DNA from: Scleromatobacter humisilvae
GTDB lineage: Bacteria; Pseudomonadota; Gammaproteobacteria; Burkholderiales; Burkholderiaceae_C
Assembly: GCF_023231945.1 (NCBI RefSeq)
Contig: NZ_JAJLJH010000001.1
Span: 1,674,001-1,738,000 of the forward strand
Reading direction: 5' to 3'
Length of the DNA: 64,000 nucleotides
Of the stretch, positions 42,797 through 53,039 are shown one piece after another. The notes beneath the pieces are model-generated. The model was not told the origin of the DNA. It made no database searches and saw only the letters and a program-made list of their open reading frames with translations. Position 1 is the first letter of the stretch; each line of letters opens with the position of its first letter. The translations under genes were made by a program, and so were the position numbers.

Positions 42797-44080
42797 TCAG
42801 CGCCCAGCGCGCGCGCGGGCCAGGTCCGCCGCGGCCTGCATCATGCGGGCACCGCGCCGCGCATCCGCCTGCGGCGCCTGCGGCAGGACAACGGGGCCGT
42901 GCTCGCGGCTGGGCAGCATGACGACGGCTGTGCCAGGCACCGTGATGTCGCCGCGCTGGTTGGTGCCAGCCAGGCGCAGCTCCACGACCGGCCGGCCTTC
43001 CTCGAGACGCTTGTCGACCACCTCGCCTGAACAGATCGTCGCATCGCCCATGAAGTTGAAGGCACGGGACTGGCAGCCGAGCCTCCACAACCAAGCGTCG
43101 TCACCCATCCAGTTCGTCACGAGGTGCACCAGCCAGCTGGTGCGCATCTGCCCGTAGTCGTAGGAGGTCGGCAGGCCGAGTTCCTGGGCTCGATCGTGAT
43201 CCCAGTGCACGCGCTGGACGACGTCCGGCACGCCGAAGCGGTCGGGCGTGAAGAACGCGGGCATGCGCTGGCGCTGGCGCCAGTTGTAGCGCAAGGGCCC
43301 GATGCCGCTGCTCGACAGCCCTAACCCCATGTGCATGGAGATGACGTCGACCATTGTCAGCGGACCCTTCGCGACAGGCGTGAGGAGGTCGCCGATCGAA
43401 ACGTCCTCCCACCAGCGCGGTTCGGACGCGCGGCGCTGCTCTGCGGCGTACACCTCGTCGATGCGAGCGATGTCATCGGGCGTGTAGGTCTGCCGCCGGA
43501 TGTCCGCGTAGCGTCCAGTCTTCTTGCTGCCTTCGCGCTCGGCACTCAAGTACGCCTCCTCGCGGCGTCCCACCGGAAGGCCCGCCCGGTCGACCCACAG
43601 GTCACTGTAGATCTCGGTCACCGAAACGCCGCCGCTGAACGAGGATTTCTCGTTGACCTTCACTTCGGAGGTGAAGCGCTCGACGAACAGCTCCAGATCC
43701 GGATAGATGGGCTGCCACCACGTCCATTCGACACCCGTGTAGTACTTGCCCACGCCGCGGAACAGGCCCTTGAACAGCGCCTTGCTGTCGGCGTCGGGCT
43801 TGGGCGTGAGATTGGTCCCCGTCGCATGCAGGAACTGCGGAAAGGCGATCTGGTCGCGCCAGCGCGTCTTCGCGCCATAAGCGCGGTCGTGCCAGAGCGG
43901 ATTGTCGTCGCCGCACGCCCACGCGAAATGAGCCAGCGCGTCCGTTCCGGTGCGAGCGTTGTAGGGCTTGTTGTACGCGAACTTGGGCACGCCAATTTGC
44001 TGGCGGGCCCGCGCGATGTCCTCCGGCGTGATGCGGCCTTCGGTGCTTTCTGCTTCGATACTCGTCTCTTCCGCTGTCAT
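42797..44080 (-). CDS. FAS1-like dehydratase / MaoC-type hydratase, 427 aa
   Basis: A large hot-dog protein with an N-terminal FAS1-like dehydratase domain (about 15-200: AYNKPYNARTGTDALAHFAWACGDDNPLW) and a second hot-dog/MaoC-like domain (about 220-400: WEDVSIGDLLTPVAKGPLTMVDV). The two-domain fusion resembles ChsH-like enoyl-CoA hydratases that act on steroid side chains with tertiary double bonds; that role is inferred from the Ltp2/DUF35 neighbour. ATG 44080 is behind GGAGA; ATG 44104 (4-bp overlap with the crotonase stop) is also possible. Confidence 0.8.
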   Translation of the reverse strand: MTAEETSIEAESTEGRITPEDIARARQQIGVPKFAYNKPYNARTGTDALAHFAWACGDDNPLWHDRAYGAKTRWRDQIAFPQFLHATGTNLTPKPDADSKALFKGLFRGVGKYYTGVEWTWWQPIYPDLELFVERFTSEVKVNEKSSFSGGVSVTEIYSDLWVDRAGLPVGRREEAYLSAEREGSKKTGRYADIRRQTYTPDDIARIDEVYAAEQRRASEPRWWEDVSIGDLLTPVAKGPLTMVDVISMHMGLGLSSSGIGPLRYNWRQRQRMPAFFTPDRFGVPDVVQRVHWDHDRAQELGLPTSYDYGQMRTSWLVHLVTNWMGDDAWLWRLGCQSRAFNFMGDATICSGEVVDKRLEEGRPVVELRLAGTNQRGDITVPGTAVVMLPSREHGPVVLPQAPQADARRGARMMQAAADLARARAGR

Positions 44081-44100
44081 GTCGTCTCCAGTCCTTGTCT

Positions 44101-44913
44101 TCATGAACCCGTGAAGTTCGGCGGCCGCTTCTCCCGGAACGCGAGGGCCGCCTCCTTGATGTCCTGCGTCCTGCCACAGCGCGCCATGCCGAACGCCTCC
44201 GCGCCGATGACCGTGTCCAGCGATTCGTCGCTCGCCAAGTTCACGTGGCGCTTCATGTATCGCAACGCGACCGCTGGGCCTCGCGCCAGTCGATGCGCCA
44301 GTTCCATCGTCACGGACTGCAGCGCCTCCGGCGACTCGAGACGATTCAGCAGACCCAGTTGCAGCGCCTGCCCAGGCTGGATCCTGTCGCCGAAGAACAG
44401 CAACTCCTTCGCGCGGGACGGACCGACCAGCCGGGTGAGGAACCAGCTGATGCCGAGGTCGCCCGACAGCGCGACGCTCGAGTACGCGGTCTTCAAGACG
44501 GCCTCCGTCGACCCGATGCGGATGTCGCAGGCCAGCGCGAGCGCCATCCCGGCGCCCGCCGCCGGACCGTTGACCATCGCGATGGTCGGCTTGGGCATGC
44601 CGTGCAGCAGCTTGACGGTCTCCCCGTGGTGCATGAGCTCGTCGGCACGCTGTTCGAGCGTCGGACGCGGCTCGTCAGCGCTGCGCCGGCCACTGTTCAT
44701 GTCACCGCCGGCGCAGAAGCCGCGTCCGGCGCCTGTGAGCACGACCGCGCCGACGCCCGGATCGTGTGCGGCCTGTTCGATGACCGCCCGCAGTTGCTCA
44801 TGCAGTTCGGTCGTCAAGGCGTTGAGTCGTTCGGGCCGCGCCATCGTCACGAGCGCGACGCGTTCATTGACGCTGTAGCCCACCAGGGGAGTCGTGGTCT
44901 CTTCGGGTGTCAT
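44101..44913 (-). CDS. Enoyl-CoA hydratase/isomerase family protein
   Basis: A 270-residue crotonase: ARPERLNAL, FCAGGDMNSGRR (first oxyanion segment) and NGPAAGAGMALALACDIRIGS (second). The usual Glu pair reads SSVALSGDLG, so one or both Glu are replaced (Asp present), as in isomerase/hydrolase-type members. The C-terminus ends FREKRPPNFTGS, a common ending. ATG 44913 behind AAAGAGA. It follows the MFS gene and precedes the hydratase in a minus-strand operon. Confidence 0.87.
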   Translation of the reverse strand: MTPEETTTPLVGYSVNERVALVTMARPERLNALTTELHEQLRAVIEQAAHDPGVGAVVLTGAGRGFCAGGDMNSGRRSADEPRPTLEQRADELMHHGETVKLLHGMPKPTIAMVNGPAAGAGMALALACDIRIGSTEAVLKTAYSSVALSGDLGISWFLTRLVGPSRAKELLFFGDRIQPGQALQLGLLNRLESPEALQSVTMELAHRLARGPAVALRYMKRHVNLASDESLDTVIGAEAFGMARCGRTQDIKEAALAFREKRPPNFTGS

Positions 44914-44935
44914 CGAATCTCTTTCATGGATGCAG

Positions 44936-46453
44936 TCAGGCAGTGCCACGCATGTGCTCGCCAACTTGCGGATGCAGTCGGGCATACGCTGGGATCGTCA
45001 ACAGCGCGCCCGCGGCCAGCGCGAGGAATGCCGGCGCGAAGCTCGATGTCGTGAGTACGCCATCCGCCGGCCGGGCCCAGGCCAGGGCGAGCCCGGCGAT
45101 GCTGATGCCCATGCTCAAGCCCAGTTGCTGGATGACGGTGGAGAGCGTCGACGCGCGGCTCACTTCCTCGGGCGCCACTTCCGCGAAGGTCATGGGAGAG
45201 GCGGCAACGAAGTGGGCTGCGCGCGCGAAGCCGAGGACGGCCAGCGCAATGACGATCCAGACCGTCGCGGTGTCGGCTCGGAAGAACACCGGCGTCACGC
45301 TCAGGGCCGACGCGCCGATTCCGGTGGCGATCAAGGTCGGCCTGAACCCGAACTGGCGCACGAACCGGGTGGCCGCGAAGCGGGCGACGATCGAGCCGGC
45401 CATCATGGCCACCAGCATCGAGCCGGACCGCAAGGCCGACCAGCCGAACGCGATCTGCATCAGCATCGGCATCAGCAAGGGCGTGGCGCCGAAGCCAAGC
45501 CGCAAGGCCGTCGTGCCGACCATGCAGGCCAGATACGTTGGCTTGGCGAACAGCCGAAGTTCAAGCATCGGTCGCTGGGTGCGTCGGGCGTGACGGACGA
45601 ACAGCGCCGCGCTGACGGCTGCGATGATGGCCACTGCGATCGACACCTTCCAGGACACGGACTGCGAGGTGACCAGTTCCGCCAAGCTGACGAAGGACGT
45701 GATCGCTACCGCGGCGATCGCGAAGCCGGACACGTCGAAGGGCCCGGGGTGAGGATGCCGCAGCCGTGGCACGAGTCGCATCACGGCCCACATGCCGATC
45801 AGGCCCACCGGCAGGTTGATGAAGAAGATCCAGCGCCAGCTCGCGACGGACAGCAGCAGGCCGGCGAGCGGCGGCCCCATCAACGGGCCGATGATGGCCG
45901 GAATCGTGAATCCGTTCAGTGCCTGGATGAGTCGCTCACGCGGCGTCGTGGCAACGACGATCAGCCGGGCGACCGGTGTCATCATCGCGCCGCCCATCCC
46001 CTGGATCACGCGCCCGACGACGATCATCGTCACGGACTGGGAGAGTCCGCAGATGATCGAACCCAGCAGGTAGACGCGGACCGCATTCATGAACACGCGG
46101 CGCGGTCCCCAGCGATCCGCGAGCCAGCCGCTCGTCGGGACGAGCACTGCCATCGTCAGCATATAGGCGGTCAGCGCGAACTTCAGATTGAGCGGATCCG
46201 TGCCGAACTCACGCGCCAGCGTCGGCAGTGCGGTGCCGAGCGCGGAGGTATCGAGCAGGTCCATGAACAGCGCGCTCGCCAGCGCGACGGGCAACCAGCG
46301 CGAGACGTCTGCCCTGGCCCCTTCCACATGGGTGGAACTGGCGGTCTTCTCCAACTGCATTTCCGCGGCGCCGGGCAGATTGGAGTCGCCGCCAACGAGC
46401 GACCGGTCTGCGGGAGACGCCTCCCGGGCGGGACGATGACGACGTGGATTCAC
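44936..46453 (-). CDS. MFS drug-resistance (DHA2/EmrB-QacA type) transporter
   Basis: A 505-residue integral membrane protein with about 14 hydrophobic helices, MDLLDTSALGTALPTLAREFG in helix 1, GWLADRWGPRRVFM (MFS motif A), and the antiporter motif near ALNGFTIPAIIGPLMGPPLAGLL. Proton-coupled export of a hydrophobic compound is the family role. In a catabolic operon it may export an intermediate or take up a substrate. GTG 46453 is chosen (weak ribosome site); ATG 46360 would give a shorter N-terminus. Confidence 0.9.
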   Translation of the reverse strand: MNPRRHRPAREASPADRSLVGGDSNLPGAAEMQLEKTASSTHVEGARADVSRWLPVALASALFMDLLDTSALGTALPTLAREFGTDPLNLKFALTAYMLTMAVLVPTSGWLADRWGPRRVFMNAVRVYLLGSIICGLSQSVTMIVVGRVIQGMGGAMMTPVARLIVVATTPRERLIQALNGFTIPAIIGPLMGPPLAGLLLSVASWRWIFFINLPVGLIGMWAVMRLVPRLRHPHPGPFDVSGFAIAAVAITSFVSLAELVTSQSVSWKVSIAVAIIAAVSAALFVRHARRTQRPMLELRLFAKPTYLACMVGTTALRLGFGATPLLMPMLMQIAFGWSALRSGSMLVAMMAGSIVARFAATRFVRQFGFRPTLIATGIGASALSVTPVFFRADTATVWIVIALAVLGFARAAHFVAASPMTFAEVAPEEVSRASTLSTVIQQLGLSMGISIAGLALAWARPADGVLTTSSFAPAFLALAAGALLTIPAYARLHPQVGEHMRGTA

Positions 46454-46472
46454 GATGAGCTCGCCGTTGGCT

Positions 46473-47261
46473 TCAGCGGAGCACCCACTCGCCGCCCTTG
46501 ACCGTCGCAGGCTTGACGTCCGTGGCGATCGGCTTGCCGATCTGGATGTACTTCAGCGCGTTGCTGACAGCTTGCGCGTGCGGCAAGCTCTGAGCCTCCC
46601 AGATCGCGCGGATCGATCCCTGCACGGCGACGGGGTGGCGCGCTGCGACCATTGCAGCGAGTTCCGCCGCCCGCGCCCACAGGCGCTCCAGCGTCGTCAC
46701 CTCGGTCACCAGGCTGATGCGCAACGCCGTCTGCGCGCCGATGCGCTCGCTGTCGGCCAGCAACACCATGCGCGTGATTTCCTGCATCGGAATGCGTCCC
46801 ATCGCGCCGATGGGCTCCACCGCGGAGATCTTGCCGAACTTCAGGTGCGGGTCGAAAAAGGTCGCGTCCTCCGAGCAGAGGACGATGTCCGCCTCGTTGA
46901 GCCAATAGAAGGCCCCGCCCGCCGCCATGCCGTGCACTGCGACGATCAACGGCTTCCAGACCTTGTTGCTCTTGGGCCCGAGCCACTCACCGGGGTCGTC
47001 CTGGTCGAACGGCCGCTGCTCCTCGCCTTCGGCGCGCCAGCCTTCCTTGACGTCGACGCCCGAGCAGAAGGCTCGCCCCGGCGCCGCGCGCAGCACGCAG
47101 ACCCGGACACGGTCATCCGAGCGCAACTCGTTCCAGAGTCGGCGGAACTCGATCACCATCGTCCGATTGAAGCAGTTCAGGCGCTCGGGCCGATTGAGCG
47201 TGATGGTCGCGACGCCATCGGCGATCTCGACGAGCAGAGTTTCGTAAGCCAAGATCGTCAT
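46473..47261 (-). CDS. Enoyl-CoA hydratase/isomerase family protein
   Basis: A 262-residue crotonase: NRPERLNCF, FCSGVDVKEG (oxyanion 1), HGMAAGGAFYWLNEADIVLCS (oxyanion 2), and FGKISAVEPIGAMGRIP with a Glu in the usual second position. Large aromatic residues in the second oxyanion segment suggest a wide pocket. ATG 47261 is chosen because it fits the family N-terminus; a GTG at 47288 overlapping the ligase stop is an alternative with little ribosome-site support. Confidence 0.86.
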   Translation of the reverse strand: MTILAYETLLVEIADGVATITLNRPERLNCFNRTMVIEFRRLWNELRSDDRVRVCVLRAAPGRAFCSGVDVKEGWRAEGEEQRPFDQDDPGEWLGPKSNKVWKPLIVAVHGMAAGGAFYWLNEADIVLCSEDATFFDPHLKFGKISAVEPIGAMGRIPMQEITRMVLLADSERIGAQTALRISLVTEVTTLERLWARAAELAAMVAARHPVAVQGSIRAIWEAQSLPHAQAVSNALKYIQIGKPIATDVKPATVKGGEWVLR

Positions 47262-47280
47262 CTCCTCTCGGATGTGCGGT

Positions 47281-48810
47281 TCAGACACCGAGCAACGCCT
47301 TCAGGTCGGGGCGGCTGACCTTCATCGAGGCCGTCCTGGGCAACGCAGGGAGCATGACGAAGCGCGTCGGGATCATGTAAGCCGCCAGGTGCTTGCGCAT
47401 GAAGACCTCGAGCGCGGCGGCATCCGGCGCCTGCACGTCGGACTTCATCTCGATCGCCGCCACCGGTACCTGTCCGAGCCGCGCATCGGGTGCCCCCACG
47501 ACGGCTGCATCGGCGACGCCCGGATAGCGTCGCAACACGGCCGCGACTTCGTCGGGCAGGATCTTGAAGCCGCCGCGGTTGATCGCGTCATCCGCCCGGC
47601 CATGCAGGAACAGGAAGCCGTCGGCATCGATCAGCGCCAGGTCGTTGGTGCGAATCCAATCGGGGCCGAACCGGTCGCACTTGATGTGGAGGATCCCGAT
47701 CTGTCCCGATTCGAGCGGCTCGCCGGACTCCTGCGACACGACGCGCAAGAAGACGTCGGCACGCGGCCGCCCTACGCTCTGGCGCTTCGTCTTCGAGAAC
47801 GCCTGGTGATCAGCGAGTGTCCAGCCGGCGATGCCGCCGATGAACTCCGCCGCGCCGTAGTCGACCAGGATCGGCACGCCGTAGCGCTCCTCGAACTCGA
47901 CCTGCATCTGCGGGTCGAGGGGCGCCGTGCCCGAGCGGATTGCTCGCAGCGATTTCAGCCATTCGGGCTCGACATTCGCATCCATGATCATGCGGATCAT
48001 CGCGGGCACCAGGCTCGCCGACTTGGGACGGTAGCGCCGCACCGCGTCGGCCCAGTCCTCCGCCACGAACTTCTCGAACAAGACGATCGGCCGCGCCTGG
48101 TACAGCGCGAGCATCAAGCCGAAAAGTCCGCCCGCATGGCTGAAGGGCTTGAATAGCAGGGCCGGCGACGTCTTGAGCGCGAGCGCATCTTCGACGTCAC
48201 GCTCGCCCTTGCGCTGCTCGCCCGAACGAAGTGAAGGCACCAGCACGTTCTCGAGCACCGGGATGCGCTTCGGCGCGCCGGTGGTGCCGCTCGTGAGGCG
48301 CTCCAGCACGTAGCCCGGCATCGGTGCACGGTGCGGGGGCGACCCGACCTTGTCGAGTCCTTCGACCGGCGCGACGGTCAGCGAAGTCTCGCCGGTCACG
48401 ACGAAGCCGGCGCTGCCGGCTTCGCGGGCCGCCGCCACCGCGCCCGGCACTCGCCAATCGTCCGCATCCGCGATCACGGCCTGCAGCCGCTGAGCGCGCA
48501 GTTCATCGCAGAACGTCTCCGGAGCCAGGTTCGGCCTGAGCGGGACGACCATGCGACCGTGCCGCACCAGCGAAGAGAAAGCCGCAACCGAGGCGACCCG
48601 ATTGCGCGCGACCCATCCGATCGGGGCATCACCCTCAACGCCCGCAGCGACGAGTGCACGATCGATCTCGTCACCGGCCGAGGCGAGCTGGCCCCAACTG
48701 GCGCGACCGGTGCGCGATTCGACCGCCAGCGCTTCCGGCATCAACGCGAATACGGCGTCGAGTCGATCGCGAAGACTGCTGGAACTCTCTGGCATGGACT
48801 TGGCCGACAC
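47281..48810 (-). CDS. AMP-dependent acyl-CoA synthetase/ligase
   Basis: A 509-residue ANL-family enzyme: LTSGTTGAPKRIP (A3 P-loop-type motif, near residue 175), VDYGAAEF (A5), TNDLALIDADGF (A7/A8 with the AMP ribose Asp) and GGFKILPDEVAAVL with the hinge. C-terminal Lys in RTASMKVSRPDL. It activates a carboxylic acid to its CoA thioester. GTG 48810 follows GAGG; ATG 48795 is the alternative. First gene of the minus-strand operon; two operator-like palindromes lie just upstream. Confidence 0.9.
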   Translation of the reverse strand: MSAKSMPESSSSLRDRLDAVFALMPEALAVESRTGRASWGQLASAGDEIDRALVAAGVEGDAPIGWVARNRVASVAAFSSLVRHGRMVVPLRPNLAPETFCDELRAQRLQAVIADADDWRVPGAVAAAREAGSAGFVVTGETSLTVAPVEGLDKVGSPPHRAPMPGYVLERLTSGTTGAPKRIPVLENVLVPSLRSGEQRKGERDVEDALALKTSPALLFKPFSHAGGLFGLMLALYQARPIVLFEKFVAEDWADAVRRYRPKSASLVPAMIRMIMDANVEPEWLKSLRAIRSGTAPLDPQMQVEFEERYGVPILVDYGAAEFIGGIAGWTLADHQAFSKTKRQSVGRPRADVFLRVVSQESGEPLESGQIGILHIKCDRFGPDWIRTNDLALIDADGFLFLHGRADDAINRGGFKILPDEVAAVLRRYPGVADAAVVGAPDARLGQVPVAAIEMKSDVQAPDAAALEVFMRKHLAAYMIPTRFVMLPALPRTASMKVSRPDLKALLGV

Positions 48811-48844
48811 ACGAACCTCGAAGCAGTGGTTGACGCCAAATCAT

Positions 48845-48863
48845 AACTTACACATCATCAGTT
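48845..48863. promoter_or_regulatory. Operator-like palindrome, copy 8
   Basis: AACTTACACATCATCAGTT: two departures from the consensus; 35 bp upstream of the ligase start codon at 48810, so it would overlap or follow the promoter, suitable for repression. Confidence 0.6.
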
Positions 48864-48966
48864 TTCAACCGATCAACCATGCGGGCACAGGTGCGAGCTC
48901 CATCAATTCTTTTGCTAGTAGAAACCCGCTGAAATGATCATTGGATGTCAACTAAGCTACCATATA

Positions 48967-48985
48967 AACTGACATGTTTTCAGTT
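48967..48985. promoter_or_regulatory. Operator-like palindrome, copy 9
   Basis: AACTGACATGTTTTCAGTT, with flanking A and T extending the symmetry; one departure from consensus. It ends 28 bp before the dehydrogenase start at 49013. With copy 8 it gives one site per direction in this 202-bp divergent region. Confidence 0.7.
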
Positions 48986-49012
48986 TTCTGAGACTTTAGA
49001 AAGTTGACGGCG

Positions 49013-50170
49013 ATGGATCTGACATTCACGAATGACGATGCGAACTTTCGCGAGGACGCGCGGACATGGCTCCGGCAAAACTTGCCGACGGAGCGACGGC
49101 CGCATTCGGGGCAGGCCTTGCGGGACTTCGACACCGACTGGCAGCGCCGGCAGTTCGAGGGCGGCTGGGCCGGCGTGTCCTGGCCCAAGGAATACGGCGG
49201 CCTGGGCCTTCCGCTCGTTCGTCAGCTCATCTGGTACGAGGAATACGCCCGCTCCGGCGCACCCGACAACCATCTCTGTTTCGTGGCCCTGAACCACGGC
49301 GGTCCTACGCTGATCGCCCGCGGTAACGACGACCAGAAGCGCTACCACCTTCCGAAGATCCTCAGCGGCGAGGTGATCTGGTGCCAGGGCTTCTCGGAGC
49401 CCAACGCCGGGTCCGACCTGGCAAGCCTGAAGACACGCGCACGGATCGATGGCGATCACCTCGTGGTGAACGGCTCGAAGATCTGGACCAGTCACGGCCA
49501 CCTCTCCGACTGGCAGGAACTGCTCGTCCGCACCGACCCCGATGCGCCCAAGCACAAGGGCATCAGCTGGGTGATCTGCGACATGAAGACGCCGGGCATC
49601 ACCCTGCGTCCCATCGAGATCATGACGTCGCCGAACCAGGTGCACTTCGTGCAGTGCTTCTACGACGACGTGCGCATCCCGCTGGCGAATGTCGTCGGGG
49701 AGCTGAACGACGGGTGGAACGTCGCGATGTCGACGCTCGGATTCGAACGCGGCACCGCGCAGATCAAGGACCAGATCCGCTATGCGTTCCTGGTCGAACA
49801 CATGATCCAGGAAGCGCGCAAGCGCCTCGGCTCGGACTGCCCGCTCTCGCGCGACGAGATCGGTGCCCGCCTTGCTCAGCTGCGCGCCGACATGGCCGCC
49901 GCTCGCGCCATGACGTACATGGTCGTATCGCGCGCCGAGGCCGGACTGCAGGGTTCGGAATCGTCGCTGATGCGGGCCATGGTTGGCGAAGTGCAGCAGC
50001 GCGCCCGCCGCCTGGCCCTCGACGTCCTCGGCCCCGACATGCTTGAGAACCCCGAAGACAACGACTGGGTCTACTACTACCTGCGCTCGTTCTCCATCAC
50101 GATCGCCGCGGGTACGGCGCAGATCCAGCGCAACATCATAGGCGAACGCGTGCTCGGCCTGCCGCGCTGA
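49013..50170 (+). CDS. Acyl-CoA dehydrogenase, catalytic-type subunit
   Basis: A 385-residue acyl-CoA dehydrogenase: WCQGFSEPNAGSDLASLKT (FAD/substrate site), VNGSKIWTS, and TLGFERGTAQI, where E245 occupies the helix-G position of the catalytic Glu of isovaleryl-CoA dehydrogenase. The C-terminal IAAGTAQIQRNIIGERVLGLPR lacks the alternative Glu. The next gene encodes a shorter ACAD without any evident catalytic Glu, so the two probably form an alpha2beta2 enzyme as in steroid side-chain oxidation (inference). ATG 49013 chosen; TTG 49004 is possible. Confidence 0.93.
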   Translation: MDLTFTNDDANFREDARTWLRQNLPTERRPHSGQALRDFDTDWQRRQFEGGWAGVSWPKEYGGLGLPLVRQLIWYEEYARSGAPDNHLCFVALNHGGPTLIARGNDDQKRYHLPKILSGEVIWCQGFSEPNAGSDLASLKTRARIDGDHLVVNGSKIWTSHGHLSDWQELLVRTDPDAPKHKGISWVICDMKTPGITLRPIEIMTSPNQVHFVQCFYDDVRIPLANVVGELNDGWNVAMSTLGFERGTAQIKDQIRYAFLVEHMIQEARKRLGSDCPLSRDEIGARLAQLRADMAAARAMTYMVVSRAEAGLQGSESSLMRAMVGEVQQRARRLALDVLGPDMLENPEDNDWVYYYLRSFSITIAAGTAQIQRNIIGERVLGLPR

Positions 50171-50199
50171 CGAACGACAAGAATCACCAGGAGCGTGAC

Positions 50200-51231
50200 T
50201 TGAACCTTCTTCCTTCGGCCGAGCAGGCCCAGATCATCGACAGCCTGCGGAGCTTCCTCGTCGAGCAGGTCCCCGTATCGCGATTCCGGCCCCCTGCGGC
50301 CCAGATCGGAAATTCCGATGCGGCCCTTTGGTCGCAGATCGGCGAACTCGGATTCCTCGGCGTGTCGGTGGCCGAATCTCAGGGTGGCATCGGACTGGGC
50401 GCCAAGGAAGACCTGCTCGTGCATCGAGAATTCGGGCGTCACCTGCTGTCTCCGTCGATCCTCGCGATATCGCTCGCAGCGCGCCTCGCTGCGGCTTGCG
50501 ACGCAACGACGTTGCTGGCGGGCCTCCTTGCTGGCAGCACCCACGTCGCGCTGGCCAACCCGCGCGGTCTGGTGAAGTTCGGCGCTGCGTGCAGCGGCGA
50601 CTTCCACCTCTTCGACTCCCACGACGCGCCGTTCGTGCTGTCCTGCTCGGACCAGGGTCTCGCGCTCTTCGAGCGCGGCCAGTTCAAGGGCATCGCCAAT
50701 GTGCTGGGAACCGACAACGTGGTCGCCCTGGAGCGGGCGACGCTCGAGTCCGCGAAGCCGCTCATCTGGCGCCCCGCGAGCGAGGGCAGGCTTTATGACC
50801 ACGCGCTGCTGCTCGCGGCCGCTTACGCCGTCGGCATTGCGGAAGCGACGCGCGACATGGCCGTCGACTATGCCAAGGTCCGCGAGCAATTCGGCAAGCC
50901 GATCGGCTCATTCCAGGCGGTGAAGCACCTCTGTGCGGACATGGCGATCCGCGCGGAAGCCGCGATGTGCCAGGCGGCGTTCGCGGCGTCCACCCTCGCG
51001 GAGGACAAGGTCGGTGCCGAATTCCAGGCGACGTCCGCCAAGATCGTCGCGACCAAGGCTGCTCTGGAGAACGCCGCACAGAACATCCAGGTCCACGGCG
51101 CCATCGGCTTCACCTCCGAGGCCGATGCACACCTGTACCTGAAGCGTGCGCACGTCGTCGATCAGCTCTTCGGCGACCAGCGCACGCAACGCGTGCGCTT
51201 GATCGACCTGCCGTTTCCCGAAGCTGCATGA
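50200..51231 (+). CDS. Acyl-CoA dehydrogenase, partner subunit lacking catalytic Glu
   Basis: A 343-residue ACAD-fold protein with GELGFLGVSVAESQGGIGLG and REQFGKPIGSFQAVKHLCADM, but a reduced middle domain and no Glu at helix G (LYDHALLLAAAYAVG) or in the C-terminal segment. This is the pattern of the second subunit in heterotetrameric acyl-CoA dehydrogenases. TTG 50200 is the start, after CAGGAG; a stop codon precedes and no ATG lies nearby. It overlaps nothing and is followed by a crotonase within 8 bp. Confidence 0.88.
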   Translation: MNLLPSAEQAQIIDSLRSFLVEQVPVSRFRPPAAQIGNSDAALWSQIGELGFLGVSVAESQGGIGLGAKEDLLVHREFGRHLLSPSILAISLAARLAAACDATTLLAGLLAGSTHVALANPRGLVKFGAACSGDFHLFDSHDAPFVLSCSDQGLALFERGQFKGIANVLGTDNVVALERATLESAKPLIWRPASEGRLYDHALLLAAAYAVGIAEATRDMAVDYAKVREQFGKPIGSFQAVKHLCADMAIRAEAAMCQAAFAASTLAEDKVGAEFQATSAKIVATKAALENAAQNIQVHGAIGFTSEADAHLYLKRAHVVDQLFGDQRTQRVRLIDLPFPEAA

Positions 51232-51239
51232 GGTCGGCC

Positions 51240-52025
51240 ATGGATCGCCACGCAACCCTCTTCCGGATCGAAGACGGCATCGCCCGCCTGACGCTGGCGC
51301 GGCCGGAACAGCTGAACTCGTTCACCGTGCAGATGCATGCCGAGGTCGCGTCGGCGCTCGAAGCCGTCGCCGAGGATGCATCGGTACGCGTGCTGCTCAT
51401 CACGGGCGCGGGACGCGGCTTCTGCGCCGGCCAGGACCTGGGCGAACGCAAGGTCGACGCGGGCCCGCTGGACCTGGGGGTGAACATCGAGAAGTACTAC
51501 AACCCGCTGATCCGGCGTCTTGTGGCCGTCCGCGTTCCGGTGGTGTGTGCGGTCAATGGCGTTGCCGCGGGCGCGGGCGTCAACATCGCGCTGGCCTGCG
51601 ACATCGTCATCGCGCGGCGATCGGCGAAGTTCGTCCAGGCGTTCTCGTCCATCGGGCTCGTGCCCGACGCCGGCGGCACCTGGAACCTGCCGCGCGCCAT
51701 CGGACAGGCGCGGGCGCTCGGTTTCACCCTCACCGGCGAACCAGTGAGCGCCGAACGCGCCGAGTCCTGGGGCCTGATCTGGAAGGCCGTCGACGACGAC
51801 CGCTTCGACGACGAAGTGGAAAACCTGGTGCGCCGTCTGGCGAGCGCGCCCACGCGCGGCCTCGAGCTGGCGAAGCGCGCCATCCGCGGCGCTCAGCTCA
51901 GGACGCTCGATGCGCAGCTCGACGTCGAACGCGACTCGCAACGCGAGTGCGGGTTGACCGACGACTACCGCGAAGGGGTCACGGCATTCAAGGAGAAGCG
52001 TCCGGCACGCTTCACGGGGAGCTGA
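51240..52025 (+). CDS. Enoyl-CoA hydratase/isomerase, PaaG-like
   Basis: A 261-residue crotonase: ARPEQLNSF, FCAGQDLGERKV, NGVAAGAGVNIALACDIVIA, SSIGLVPDAGGTWNLPRAIG and the tail FKEKRPARFTGS. The Asp in VPDAGG and AGQDLG are found in PaaG-type isomerases and 2,3-dehydroadipyl hydratases. Reaction not fixed by sequence. ATG 51240 has GAGG at a good distance; ATG 51228, overlapping the previous stop, is also possible. Confidence 0.88.
   Translation: MDRHATLFRIEDGIARLTLARPEQLNSFTVQMHAEVASALEAVAEDASVRVLLITGAGRGFCAGQDLGERKVDAGPLDLGVNIEKYYNPLIRRLVAVRVPVVCAVNGVAAGAGVNIALACDIVIARRSAKFVQAFSSIGLVPDAGGTWNLPRAIGQARALGFTLTGEPVSAERAESWGLIWKAVDDDRFDDEVENLVRRLASAPTRGLELAKRAIRGAQLRTLDAQLDVERDSQRECGLTDDYREGVTAFKEKRPARFTGS

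Positions 52026-53039
<1,014 letters not shown>

Noticed and set aside
44894-46501. 535-residue plus-strand frame opposite the MFS transporter
   Set aside because: Extreme Arg/Gln/His/Gly bias (antisense of membrane helices); not protein-like.
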